DNA of 64,000 nucleotides from positions 186,001 through 250,000 of the forward strand of contig NZ_JARACP010000002.1 in assembly GCF_028765545.1 (NCBI RefSeq), in the 5' to 3' direction. Below are positions 18,802 through 27,203 of the stretch, in pieces (within the stretch, counting starts at the first letter, position 1; every line of letters starts with the position of its first letter). This DNA comes from Aliivibrio sp. S4MY1 (GTDB lineage Bacteria; Pseudomonadota; Gammaproteobacteria; Enterobacterales; Vibrionaceae). Under the pieces are notes generated by a model. That model saw only the letters and a list, made by a program, of their open reading frames with translations. It did not search any database and was not told the origin of the DNA. A program made the translations under genes and the position numbers.

Positions 18802-20787
18802 TTACCCTGCCATTTCATCTAAAGCACGCAATACATCTTGATCATAGTTCTGTAGAAAAACCAATTTACAGATCTTTCTTCGAACAGCAAGTCCAGCGAT
18901 CAGGTTTTCAATAGATAAGTGTTTACCTTGATCTTGGCTATTATAAAACTCGATCGTTTTACTCAAGGTTTCGTAGGGTAGAACTTCACCAGCAACGTGT
19001 AAATAATCTAGCTTTTCAAGCAGTTCTTTACATTCTTCAGAAATAGACGAAGAACTGTGTCCTGTCATTGCTGATAATGCAGTAATACTTCTCTCTAAAG
19101 CCTGTTCTGAGGTGTATTTCGTTAATGTTATCGTTAATTCATCCGCATTGATTTCTGCTGAATGTTTACGAAGTTTAACTCTTCGTCCTAAACGGCCAGA
19201 TTTATTTGGGCTATTTCGTTTAATTGGGGCAAATTCACCATCTATAATTGTGGAAAGCTGATCAAGCTCTTGCTTAGGCATGATCTCATTACGTAATGGA
19301 TTAGGCATTGTTGGAGCCATGTTACGTTTGCCTGCATTTGTGGTTCGTGCTCGAGAATAACGGATCACTTCCTCTGGATCACAACGAATATCAACTTGAT
19401 AATCAGGCAATTTTTCATTGTTATCTAGCATAGAGATCGTCAAATGATACCCCCATAAATTCACAATAAATAATTCATCCGTTACTTTATCTTTCGCTAA
19501 TTTCTTTAGTTCACGAATCAGATCTAGAGAAAAACGTCTCCAATCGACGTTACGAGCGAGTTTTTGATTTATTTCGCTTAGGAGTAGGTTATCTGTCATT
19601 CGGCGCGCTAGACGGCTTCTGAAGAAGCTATAGAGCTGAAATACCAAGGTGTGTTGCTTTAAAATCTCAGGTGGAAACAAAAAGAAGTAATCTTTGGTCA
19701 GTAATTCATCATAAAACGAAGGTTCCCATACCAAGATATACAAATTAGGCTTGATCTTAATTTCACCATCTTTGCCTTCTTTTGGTGCTTCATCAGACGC
19801 TGTAATGGTTCTTGCTAGGAAACGAAAGCGATCACTTTTAAATCCTTTAGGCATATTTTCACTTAACCAACGTCCAGTTAATTCATGTAACTGAAAGTCA
19901 GTAAATTCAATACGATCAATACTTTCACGAATAGAATCACGGGCTGGTCCGGAGTCTTTTTTACCACGTAAAGTTAAAATATCCGTAATATAAATTGGAG
20001 TTTTATTCCCCATGGTTTTAGTTTGGATATGGTAGTCGTCTTGGTTATGATCGTGGTATTGAACGGTCAACGTAAACAGAGCGAACAGTGTCATAAGATC
20101 ATCCACTGTCATTATGTTTTTTGATGATCTAGTTTCAATGATCGCTTTGGTTCCAGAGATCGCAACCATTGCTTTTTGATAATTTTTACGCGTACGTGGT
20201 GGCGCTAAAGCTTGATCTATAATACCTGCCCAATTTGTTGGTGATACGACAAATTGATCGGCTTCATCACGCATACTTGGTGGAATGCTTAATCCATGCT
20301 CTGTTAAAAATTGGCGATTAACTTGTGTTTGAGCTAGAGCTTTTGAACGTTTTTGTTTTTCTTGTTCATGACTTTGTTCAGATTTTAAGCTTGTAATTCC
20401 TAAAGTAGAAATTAAATGAGATGGATTGATAAATTTATGAAGCATGGTTTTTCCAGCAAGCCCTTGTTCAAATCGAACAGGGGATTGTTCGAATAAACCA
20501 ATACTTACTGCTGTTCTTAATCGTTGTTGAATAGCCGCTCTGGTTAAATGTCCATCTGTTGCTTCAATGATTTCAGTTGTGGAAACTAAACCGTCAGGTG
20601 AAGAAAAACCTTTTAATGAAATTAGATTCATTAATTCTAAGATACTTTTTGTGACACCTTTAAAATGTTGGTATTGGGCGATCCAATCAACTAGATTTGT
20701 TGGTATTTCAAATAAGTGCCCCCCCTTGTGATCTCTAGGAAGAGGGATATAGATCTTTTTGTTATCTGTTGTTTTTATATGATTCAT
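18802..20787 (-). CDS. rctB: RctB, replication initiator of vibrio chromosome II
   Basis: Initiator protein found only in Vibrionaceae. It binds Dam-methylated 12-mer iterons to open the origin and 39-mer/29-mer sites to restrain it. 661 residues from ATG 20787 (V. cholerae RctB is about 658). Long blocks match RctB as I know it: YQHFKGVTKSILELMNLISL, DEADQFVVSPTNWAGIIDQA, DSGPARDSIRESIDRIEFTD, SRARTTNAGKRNMAPTMPNP and the C-terminal LIAGLAVRRKICK. The four-winged-helix architecture is known for the family. A TTG two codons up is also open; the Shine-Dalgarno is weak for both. It is transcribed away from the origin, and its leader contains GATC-rich repeats likely used for autorepression. Confidence 0.97.
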   Translation of the reverse strand: MNHIKTTDNKKIYIPLPRDHKGGHLFEIPTNLVDWIAQYQHFKGVTKSILELMNLISLKGFSSPDGLVSTTEIIEATDGHLTRAAIQQRLRTAVSIGLFEQSPVRFEQGLAGKTMLHKFINPSHLISTLGITSLKSEQSHEQEKQKRSKALAQTQVNRQFLTEHGLSIPPSMRDEADQFVVSPTNWAGIIDQALAPPRTRKNYQKAMVAISGTKAIIETRSSKNIMTVDDLMTLFALFTLTVQYHDHNQDDYHIQTKTMGNKTPIYITDILTLRGKKDSGPARDSIRESIDRIEFTDFQLHELTGRWLSENMPKGFKSDRFRFLARTITASDEAPKEGKDGEIKIKPNLYILVWEPSFYDELLTKDYFFLFPPEILKQHTLVFQLYSFFRSRLARRMTDNLLLSEINQKLARNVDWRRFSLDLIRELKKLAKDKVTDELFIVNLWGYHLTISMLDNNEKLPDYQVDIRCDPEEVIRYSRARTTNAGKRNMAPTMPNPLRNEIMPKQELDQLSTIIDGEFAPIKRNSPNKSGRLGRRVKLRKHSAEINADELTITLTKYTSEQALERSITALSAMTGHSSSSISEECKELLEKLDYLHVAGEVLPYETLSKTIEFYNSQDQGKHLSIENLIAGLAVRRKICKLVFLQNYDQDVLRALDEMAG

Positions 20788-20898
20788 TTTCAACTGACAT
20801 TCATTGTATTTTAATCATTCTTTCGCATAGATTAAATGAATTGGATCTTTAAAGAAAGAAAAAATTATTATTCTTTTAAACTGATCTTTATGATTATT

Positions 20899-20930
20899 AT
20901 TGATCTATATGATTATATTGATCTATGATC
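20899..20930 (-). promoter_or_regulatory. Direct GATC repeats in the rctB leader, possible operator
   Basis: TTGATCTAT occurs at 20900-20908 and again at 20918-20926 (18-bp step), followed by another GATC. Located about 115-140 bases before the rctB start. In V. cholerae RctB represses its own promoter through a site (29-mer) in this region; that these repeats serve the same purpose is inference. Confidence 0.4.
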
Positions 20931-20988
20931 TGGTCAGTAAATTGCTCGCAAGTTACTGTTTATAAACGAGTAAAAAAATACAAACTTG

Positions 20989-21119
20989 AAAGCATGATCA
21001 AGACTTTAATGAAAGCATGATCAATATATGAATGGATCAATGATCATTAAAAGATAAAAGCATGATCATAGTGTTTCTGAATCAATGATCATCTATTTTA
21101 CTGAAGAATGATCATGAAC
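20989..21119 (+). repeat. Six-iteron RctB-binding array (12-mers)
   Basis: ATGATCA cores begin at 20994, 21017, 21040, 21062, 21085 and 21108, all in one orientation with steps of 23, 23, 22, 23 and 23 bp, so they fall on one face of the helix. Each core has a Dam site (GATC). V. cholerae oriCII also has six 12-mers with this phasing, and RctB needs them methylated. Confidence 0.93.
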
Positions 21120-21129
21120 TAATCACAAG

Positions 21130-21138
21130 TTATCCACA
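21130..21138 (+). promoter_or_regulatory. DnaA box
   Basis: Perfect TTATCCACA, 15 bases after the last iteron core. A DnaA box at this place is a known part of the minimal oriCII. Confidence 0.85.
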
Positions 21139-21300
21139 GTTATAGCGCTTATAAGCTGATTTTGCCTTTAAAAAAGAAGATAAATTATTTTTTGATCTTG
21201 AATTAGATCTAAATGAGCTGTTATTTGGTTTTTTTATTAAATCACCTGTTGTAAATATCCATTTTTTTAATTGCAGTTGGTTTATTTTAGATCCAGAAGA

Positions 21301-21506
21301 ATGATCAAGTTGGTTTATTTGTTTGATCTACTTTTATTTCGATGTCTCGATCTTCTATGAAGCCTTATTGAATATACATTCCATGTAAGTTAAGTGTCCC
21401 ATTTCATGCTTCCGTTATCTTGAAGTTCTTGATCATGCTTCTTATTATAGGTTTTCAATTTACAGTCAATATTACCGTTATTATTGCTATTTTTACCCTT
21501 GATCAT
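21301..21506. repeat. Outlying ATGATCA sites on the parA2 side of the origin
   Basis: Three cores: ATGATCA at 21301-21307 (GAAGAATGATCAAG), and inverted TGATCAT at 21430-21436 and 21500-21506, both in TTGATCATGCTT context. They match the iteron flanks but not the regular spacing, so they are more likely regulatory (inc) sites than opening sites. Confidence 0.65.
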
Positions 21507-21719
21507 GCTTTAATTTGTATATTTTGTATTGAACCATGTGTTAATTATTGAGCGCATTTTTCTTATTTTATTTTTGCTTTTTTTTATTGAAAGTACATAA
21601 GCCGTAATTTAGCTATTTAATATCACGCTTCCGTAAAATTTACACTGTAAATTACCAGTTAGTGACGCTGTAACACTTTTTATGATTAGTTTATTCTTGG
21701 TAATTATCGCTGTAAATTG
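21456..21719. repeat. Inverted pair of 21-bp repeats, candidate 39-mer inhibitory sites
   Basis: GGTAATATTGACTGTAAATT-G (minus strand, 21456-21476) and GGTAATTATCGCTGTAAATT-G (plus strand, 21699-21719) agree at 17 of 21 positions. Both lack GATC and both carry a half parS2 (CTGTAAA or similar). V. cholerae 39-mers also lack Dam sites, and one contacts ParB2 directly. The identity is inferred from position and composition. Confidence 0.5.
21638..21652. promoter_or_regulatory. parS2 centromere site next to the origin
   Basis: ATTTACACTGTAAAT, an exact match to TTTACANTGTAAA, 216 bases before parA2 and inside the origin control region. Confidence 0.85.
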
Positions 21720-21867
21720 GTATTTAAATTTAACATAAATGACAGCTTTGTTAGTTATTTTTTCTTTTTAATGAATATCACATAATTAAATATATGTTCA
21801 GCAATTTGTTGATATAAACCTTTATTGCTGTACAATTCTTTTTATAGTTACATTACTGGCGAATATT

Positions 21868-23091
21868 ATGAATAGAGAAAAAACCATTGCCAATTTGGCT
21901 GCATTGGCCGAGCAGACGCAACAAGTTCAGTCTGATCGTATTGAATTGGTTCTTGAAGAAAGAAATAACGAACATTTCCCTCCAATGTCGAAAGCTATGA
22001 TGGAAACTCGTTCTGGGTTAACAAGAAGAAAATTGGATGAAGCAATTACTCGATTAGAATCTGAGGGACACCAATTTACTAAAAATAATGCTAACCATTA
22101 TTCTATCTCATTAACAGAAGCGCATATGTTGATGGATGCAGCTGGAATGCCTGCGTTTCATGAACAGAAAAAAAATGCAGGTAATAAGCCTTGGGTTGTA
22201 AATGTTCAAAACCAAAAAGGTGGTACTGGTAAGTCAATGAGTGCAGTACATCTTGCTGCTTGTTTGGCGCTAAATTTGGAAAAGCGTTACCGTATTTGTT
22301 TAATCGATTTGGATCCTCAAGGGTCACTACGTCTTTTCTTAAACCCTCAAATTAGCGTTTCAGAGCAAGATACCATCTATTCAGCTGTTGATATTATGCT
22401 GGATAATGTTCCTGAAAATGAAGTTATTGATGGTCAGTTTATGGCTAAAAATGTACTTCTAAATACACAATATCCAAACTTAAAAACCATTTCTGCATTT
22501 CCAGAAGATGCGATGTTTAACGCAGAAGCGTGGCAGGATCTATCAACAAATGGTTCATTAGATATTGTTAAGTTATTAAAAGAAAAGGTTATAGACCCAA
22601 TTGCAGATCAGTTTGATGTGATCATGATTGACACTGGTCCACATGTTGACCCATTAGTTTGGAATGCAATGTATGCATCGAATTCACTGTTAATTCCATG
22701 TGCAGCAAAGCGTTTAGACTGGGCATCGACAGTTAACTTTTTCCAACATCTACCAACTGTATATGAAATGTTCCCTGAAGATTGGCATGGACTAGAATTT
22801 GTTCGCCTAATGCCAACGATGTTTGAAGATGATAATAAAAAACAAGTTTCGGTTTTAACTGAAATGAATTATTTATTGGCGGATCAAGTGATGATGGCGA
22901 CAATTCCAAGAAGTCGTGCATTTGAAATTTGTGCAGATACTTACAGTACTGTTTTTGATTTAACCGCGGCTGACTTTGAAGGTGGTAAGAAAACGTTAGC
23001 TGTTGCTCAAGATGCAGTGAAGAAAAGTGCATTAGAGTTTGAGCGCGTCCTTCATAGTCACTGGAATTCGTTGAATAAAGGGGAGTACTAA
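21868..23091 (+). CDS. parA2: ParA2, partition ATPase of chromosome II
   Basis: Walker-type ATPase that segregates chromosome II by pulling on ParB2-parS2 complexes. 407 residues: an N-terminal DNA-binding region (about 1-105; SGLTRRKLDEAITRLESEG) as in P1-type ParA, then deviant Walker A KGGTGKS (Lys117 and Lys122), LIDLDPQGSLR, Walker B VIMIDTGPH. The N-terminal extension predicts autoregulation of the promoter. The Shine-Dalgarno is weak (TGGCGA). It is followed after 3 bases by parB2, forming one operon, and preceded by the origin. Confidence 0.95.
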   Translation: MNREKTIANLAALAEQTQQVQSDRIELVLEERNNEHFPPMSKAMMETRSGLTRRKLDEAITRLESEGHQFTKNNANHYSISLTEAHMLMDAAGMPAFHEQKKNAGNKPWVVNVQNQKGGTGKSMSAVHLAACLALNLEKRYRICLIDLDPQGSLRLFLNPQISVSEQDTIYSAVDIMLDNVPENEVIDGQFMAKNVLLNTQYPNLKTISAFPEDAMFNAEAWQDLSTNGSLDIVKLLKEKVIDPIADQFDVIMIDTGPHVDPLVWNAMYASNSLLIPCAAKRLDWASTVNFFQHLPTVYEMFPEDWHGLEFVRLMPTMFEDDNKKQVSVLTEMNYLLADQVMMATIPRSRAFEICADTYSTVFDLTAADFEGGKKTLAVAQDAVKKSALEFERVLHSHWNSLNKGEY

Positions 23092-23094
23092 TCC

Positions 23095-24069
23095 ATGGCA
23101 ATTAAAACTTCTGATCTAAACGCAAAGCTGTTTGGTAAAACAAATAAACGCCGAGCAACAACACCAGTTGAAGCACAAAAAGCAGCAAAATCTCAAGCTC
23201 AAGTAATTGAACTTGCGGTTGCTGGTGAAGATATGGTGACATTTGAATTACGTAAAATTCCAGCAAAAGATGTGCGTGATTCTACGGTTGTTTTTGCTGA
23301 AAATGCTCGTGAGCAATCATTTCTAACTGAGCATGCTTTATCAGATATTTTAACTACACTTCGTGATCGTGGTCAGCAATATCCAGCTGTGGGCCGTATT
23401 GTCGAAGGTGGAAAAATTGAAGTTCTTGACGGTAGTCGTCGTCGTATGTCATGTATTTTGGCAGAGCAGGACTTCTTAATTTATGTTGCTGAAGGCATTA
23501 ATACTAAGCATGCTAAGTTTCTTTCTGATGTAGCCAATGCGCATAAACCGTTATCATTGTATGAGCGCGGTAAAGAGATGCATGCAATGCTTTCTCGAGG
23601 CGATGTTGCTGATCAAAAAGAGCTAGCAAAAGTATGTCAGTGTAGTGAAGCATTAGTGAGTGGGGCATTAAAGGCCGCAACATTACCGTTAGAGCTTCTT
23701 CAAGCGTATCCAAGTGTTAGCGAAATTGGTCGCCCTACCGTAGTTAAGCTTCATAAGCTCTATAATACGCTCTCTGAAGAAGATAAAAAAACCTTACTTG
23801 AGCAATGTGCTGGTGAGCAAGGGGCTGTTTGGACACGTTCTGCGGCGCTTGGCGTTAGTAGAATGACTAAAGAAGTGACAGAACTTATTGAGGTTTGGGT
23901 TGAAGACTTATTGCCAAAAAGAGAAGTGGCTAAGCCATTAAGCACTGAATTGGTAAAAGGTCGTGCATCATATAAGCGTAAAGGCTCTGCTTTAACACTT
24001 AACCTGAAAAAAGTTGATGACGCATTGATGGAAGACATCCTTGCCTATATCAGCCAAAAAGTATCTTAA
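23095..24069 (+). CDS. parB2: ParB2, centromere-binding protein of chromosome II
   Basis: Binds parS2 sites and spreads, loading the chromosome onto the ParA2 system. 324 residues. Seen: the ParB box with arginine patch (LDGSRRRMSCI, near 112-122), the HTH of the central domain (QKELAKVCQCSEALVSGALK, near 180-199), and a C-terminal dimerisation region. The start ATG follows GGGGAG. Five parS2 matches occur in this window, consistent with its binding motif. V. cholerae ParB2 also opposes RctB at the inhibitory sites, so it may help set origin activity here. Confidence 0.95.
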   Translation: MAIKTSDLNAKLFGKTNKRRATTPVEAQKAAKSQAQVIELAVAGEDMVTFELRKIPAKDVRDSTVVFAENAREQSFLTEHALSDILTTLRDRGQQYPAVGRIVEGGKIEVLDGSRRRMSCILAEQDFLIYVAEGINTKHAKFLSDVANAHKPLSLYERGKEMHAMLSRGDVADQKELAKVCQCSEALVSGALKAATLPLELLQAYPSVSEIGRPTVVKLHKLYNTLSEEDKKTLLEQCAGEQGAVWTRSAALGVSRMTKEVTELIEVWVEDLLPKREVAKPLSTELVKGRASYKRKGSALTLNLKKVDDALMEDILAYISQKVS

Positions 24070-24097
24070 TAGTTTTTATTCGCTATTAATTGTTTAA

Positions 24098-24140
24098 TAA
24101 AAAACGCCGGATTTAGTTAACTAAGTCCGGCGTTTTTTTA
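24098..24140. terminator. Strong bidirectional terminator after parAB2
   Basis: Stem AAAAAACGCCGGATTTAG / CTAAGTCCGGCGTTTTTT, one mismatch, 5-base loop, with a long T run. Shared with the convergent gene at 24163. Confidence 0.92.
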
Positions 24141-24162
24141 TATTTGAATCTTTAGTTTCAAA

Positions 24163-24735
24163 TTAAACTAATGGCGCAAGATCCGCTGGACGGTAGTTTA
24201 CTGATTTTAAAACCTTACCCTGCTTAATTACTTTGCTGTCTAGCTCTACATTTTTTGCACATTTAGCAATGATAAATCCGCCTTTTTCAGTCGACATCAA
24301 TTCAATTCCTTGCTCTGCGTAGAATGCTTTTGTTGCCTGGTATTCATCTTCTGTTTTGCATACTTTGCTCATGTTGCTTGAATGAACTTCATCCCAACAC
24401 GGTACAAAATCGATATTTAAGTTTTTTGCTACGTTTAATAGAAGATCAATTAAGTATGAGATACTTAAATTATCTTCAAGATCCTTAGTTCCTAAATGTA
24501 CAGCACGACCCATTAATACATAAACCGTATCGACAATCGCATCAGCTTGTTCAATCTTACTGTCTGCTTCTGCTAATTCGGTCAGTTCTTCAATTGCTAA
24601 AGAGGTATGCAGAAGATCATTTTTTTCATCTAATGATTCAGGTGCTTCTACTGCTAAGTCAAAGGTACTTCTAAATTGTTCGATATCTTGATATAGCTTT
24701 TGGTAAATTGGTTGAGTAAGTTGACTTAAATGCAT
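24163..24735 (-). CDS. MazG-like NTP pyrophosphohydrolase-fold protein
   Basis: 190-residue cytoplasmic protein of the all-alpha NTP-PPase (MazG/PRA-PH) fold. The metal motif is visible: EELTELAEADSK then EQADAIVDTVYV, matching EExxE...ExxD. A second half (about 100-165) has WDEVHSSNMSKVCKTEDEY, found in HisE-like phage and bacterial proteins. Known relatives hydrolyse nucleotides to NMP and PPi; the substrate here is unknown. Upstream codons are open to 24771, but AGGA is six bases before ATG 24735. It neighbours parB2 convergently; no functional tie to partition is implied. Confidence 0.8.
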   Translation of the reverse strand: MHLSQLTQPIYQKLYQDIEQFRSTFDLAVEAPESLDEKNDLLHTSLAIEELTELAEADSKIEQADAIVDTVYVLMGRAVHLGTKDLEDNLSISYLIDLLLNVAKNLNIDFVPCWDEVHSSNMSKVCKTEDEYQATKAFYAEQGIELMSTEKGGFIIAKCAKNVELDSKVIKQGKVLKSVNYRPADLAPLV

Positions 24736-24868
24736 GGTCATTCCTAAATGATGAAGGCTTAAATATAGCAAGCATTATACCTTTTCTCGATTTGTATCGT
24801 CATACTTTCTTTTCTTAATAGATAGAAAATATTCATCTCATGCTACAATTTACGCATAATATCTTCTT

Positions 24869-26995
24869 ATGTTAATGGACTTTTCTGCAATGCTTTCTGC
24901 GCTGTCATTTCTAAATACACTATCTTCTTATGCTGCGAATGGTTATATCCGTTATCCCATTTTGCTTGAAGGTTCAAAGCAATGGTGTGAATCATTACTA
25001 GACTCTTTTTTTATTCAGCAAAGTTCTCGATTTACCAAAATTGAATTGTACGGTGATTTGACTATTTCGAAGTATGCGGCTTTTCCTATTAAGTCAGCGT
25101 TAAAGAAGTTAGGACAAGAAACCGATTGTTTGGTGATTGATATTTCCCATGAGTTTAATGCGAATGCGATTAACGCAGTTTGTGGAACCGTCATTGGTGG
25201 AGGACTAGTTTTTTTCATTCGTACTGACGATTCTTCGCTTCCTACTGTTGTTGATCAATGGTTTTCCCAATATATAGAGCAAATGGTAAGTTTAAAGGAA
25301 ACAGAAACTAGTTATGAATTACCTTTAATTCCGCGCTTAAAAGATGAAGCGTTTAAATCTGATGCAGGTATTCACCGCTCATCAGATCAAGAACGCGCAG
25401 TAAAAGCCATTCAAAAAGTGGTTACTGGCCATTCAAAACGACCGCTTGTTATAACTGCCGATCGTGGAAGAGGTAAGTCGTCAGCCATTGGTATTGCAAT
25501 TGCAGAGTTAGCGATGGAGCGCTCTTTAATCATTGGTGTGACAGCACCACTACGAAACAGTATTGATGAAATATTTAAACATGCAGAGCGTGTTGCGTCT
25601 CTTAATGGTTTAAAAGTAGAGAGTCAAAAAAATCAGTTAATGATTAATGAGTCTCAGATCATTTATATTGCTCCAGATGAATTACTTAGAAACCCACAAG
25701 CTTTAGATTTATTGTGCGTAGATGAAGCCGCGGCAATTCCTGCTCCTATGCTACTTTCATTCGTAGACCAATATTCACGTATGGTTTTTTCTACTACGAT
25801 TAATGGTTATGAAGGGACGGGACGTGGTTTTGAAGTTAAATTTAAAAAACAGCTTTACAAGAAAAGACCAAACACTCGTTCGCTTGAAATGAAACATCCA
25901 ATTCGTTGGAGTAATAATGATCCACTAGAAGCATGGCTTTCTTCTGTTTTTCTACTTAATCACGAGGAACAGTCAAACTCTTTATCAATCGATACGCCAA
26001 TGACTACTATTGATTATCGTTGCATATCGGTGTCTCAATTAGTGAATCAAGATGATCTTGCTCAATCTCTCTTTTCTCTTTTAGTATCGGCTCATTATCA
26101 AACCTCTCCAAATGATTGGATTTCATTATTAACCGATCCCACGTTGCGTTGTTGGATTGGAATAGAAAAGTCGACTAATAAGTTAGTTTGTTGCGCCTTG
26201 CTTTCTAAAGAGGGAGAGTTAGACCTTGATATTATTAATGCAGCTCAACTTGGTAAGCGACGTCCAAAAGGTCATTTAGCAGCAATATCATTAACTCAAA
26301 CATTATGTATTGATGAACCAGCATTTCAATCGAGTATTCGTGTTATGCGTATTGCTGTCGACCCGAGTTATCAGCAGCGTGGTATTGGGTCCAAATTTAT
26401 TAATGCGATAGAAAATAATTACAAAGCCAAAGGTGTCGATTATCTTAGCACTAGTTTTGGCTCTACTGCGGAGTTAAACCATTTTTGGTATAAACTAAAT
26501 TTTCATTTTGTACGTTTAGGAATATCGAAAGATAAAGCAAGTGGCACCCATTCCTTATTAGCAATAAAACCATTAAGCCATCGTGCATTTTCTTGGGTAT
26601 CTATAGGAAATGATTATTTTACTACTTCGTTTCCTGAACAATTAATGTCGACATTTTCAAGTCTTGATTATAACGACGTTCTTAGTCTTTTGAAGGGCGT
26701 ATCATTTAAAGAGAAATTTTCGCCTCTTATTAATAAAAGACTGGAGATTTTTGCTTTAGGTGGGCTTGGGTATGAGTTACTACAATATGAGCTTCGTTAT
26801 TTCATTTTAAGTCATCTATCTGCTCTTGCTCTTTTATCTGAGGCACAGAAGAAGCTTGCGGTAACTAAGATTCTTCAAGTTAAACAGTGGTCAGTAGTTA
26901 TAGAAGAGTGCAACTTAATAGGAAAGAAAAACGCAGAGTTACAACTAAGAGAACTCGTTAAATCTTTGCTAACCAATTTACAGTGTAAATCGTAA
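24869..26995 (+). CDS. tmcA: tRNA(Met) cytidine acetyltransferase TmcA
   Basis: Uses ATP and acetyl-CoA to make N4-acetylcytidine at the wobble base of elongator tRNA-Met. 708 residues (E. coli about 671). Domains in order: N-terminal DUF1726-like region, RNA-helicase-like ATPase with Walker A TADRGRGKSS (near 195) and Walker B VDEAAAIP, a GNAT acetyltransferase core (RIAVDPSYQQRGIGSKFI, near 495), and a C-terminal tRNA-binding tail. The start is uncertain; ATG 24869 has no clear Shine-Dalgarno and a second Met is two codons on. The last codons (NLQCKS) are written over a parS2 site. Confidence 0.93.
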   Translation: MLMDFSAMLSALSFLNTLSSYAANGYIRYPILLEGSKQWCESLLDSFFIQQSSRFTKIELYGDLTISKYAAFPIKSALKKLGQETDCLVIDISHEFNANAINAVCGTVIGGGLVFFIRTDDSSLPTVVDQWFSQYIEQMVSLKETETSYELPLIPRLKDEAFKSDAGIHRSSDQERAVKAIQKVVTGHSKRPLVITADRGRGKSSAIGIAIAELAMERSLIIGVTAPLRNSIDEIFKHAERVASLNGLKVESQKNQLMINESQIIYIAPDELLRNPQALDLLCVDEAAAIPAPMLLSFVDQYSRMVFSTTINGYEGTGRGFEVKFKKQLYKKRPNTRSLEMKHPIRWSNNDPLEAWLSSVFLLNHEEQSNSLSIDTPMTTIDYRCISVSQLVNQDDLAQSLFSLLVSAHYQTSPNDWISLLTDPTLRCWIGIEKSTNKLVCCALLSKEGELDLDIINAAQLGKRRPKGHLAAISLTQTLCIDEPAFQSSIRVMRIAVDPSYQQRGIGSKFINAIENNYKAKGVDYLSTSFGSTAELNHFWYKLNFHFVRLGISKDKASGTHSLLAIKPLSHRAFSWVSIGNDYFTTSFPEQLMSTFSSLDYNDVLSLLKGVSFKEKFSPLINKRLEIFALGGLGYELLQYELRYFILSHLSALALLSEAQKKLAVTKILQVKQWSVVIEECNLIGKKNAELQLRELVKSLLTNLQCKS

Positions 26996-27069
26996 ACCCT
27001 CTATATCCTATTACTATGATTTACAGTGTAAATTGAAGATGTCATCTCTACTCAATTTACACTGTAAAT
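26976..27069. promoter_or_regulatory. Cluster of three parS2 sites
   Basis: 15-mers at 26976-26990, 27019-27033 and 27055-27069, each an exact TTTACANTGTAAA (centres G, G, C). Steps are 43 and 36 bases. The first lies inside the tmcA stop region. Close clustering should give a strong ParB2 nucleation point about 3 kb from parB2. Confidence 0.88.
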
Positions 27070-27203
27070 TCACAGCACCGAATACCTCATAATGCTTTAG
27101 ACTTCAAAATATAATTAATAAACCTTAGTGACTTGCGATGAAATACGATATTCTAATGTAATCGAAATGTTATTCATTGACGTTGTAATCTAGGGAATTG
27201 GAA

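Larger units (their letters stand above)
20795..21867. other. Chromosome II replication origin region (oriCII)
   Basis: About 1.07 kb without a gene between rctB and parA2. From rctB outward: a GATC-rich leader with direct repeats, six ATGATCA iterons at 22-23 bp spacing, one perfect DnaA box, an AT-rich stretch (about 21165-21290) suited to strand opening, one further direct and two inverted ATGATCA sites, a pair of inverted 21-bp repeats, and a parS2 site between those. This is the order known for V. cholerae oriCII plus its inc region. No ORF over 60 codons is seen, so any rctA-like transcript is not evidently translated. Confidence 0.93.
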
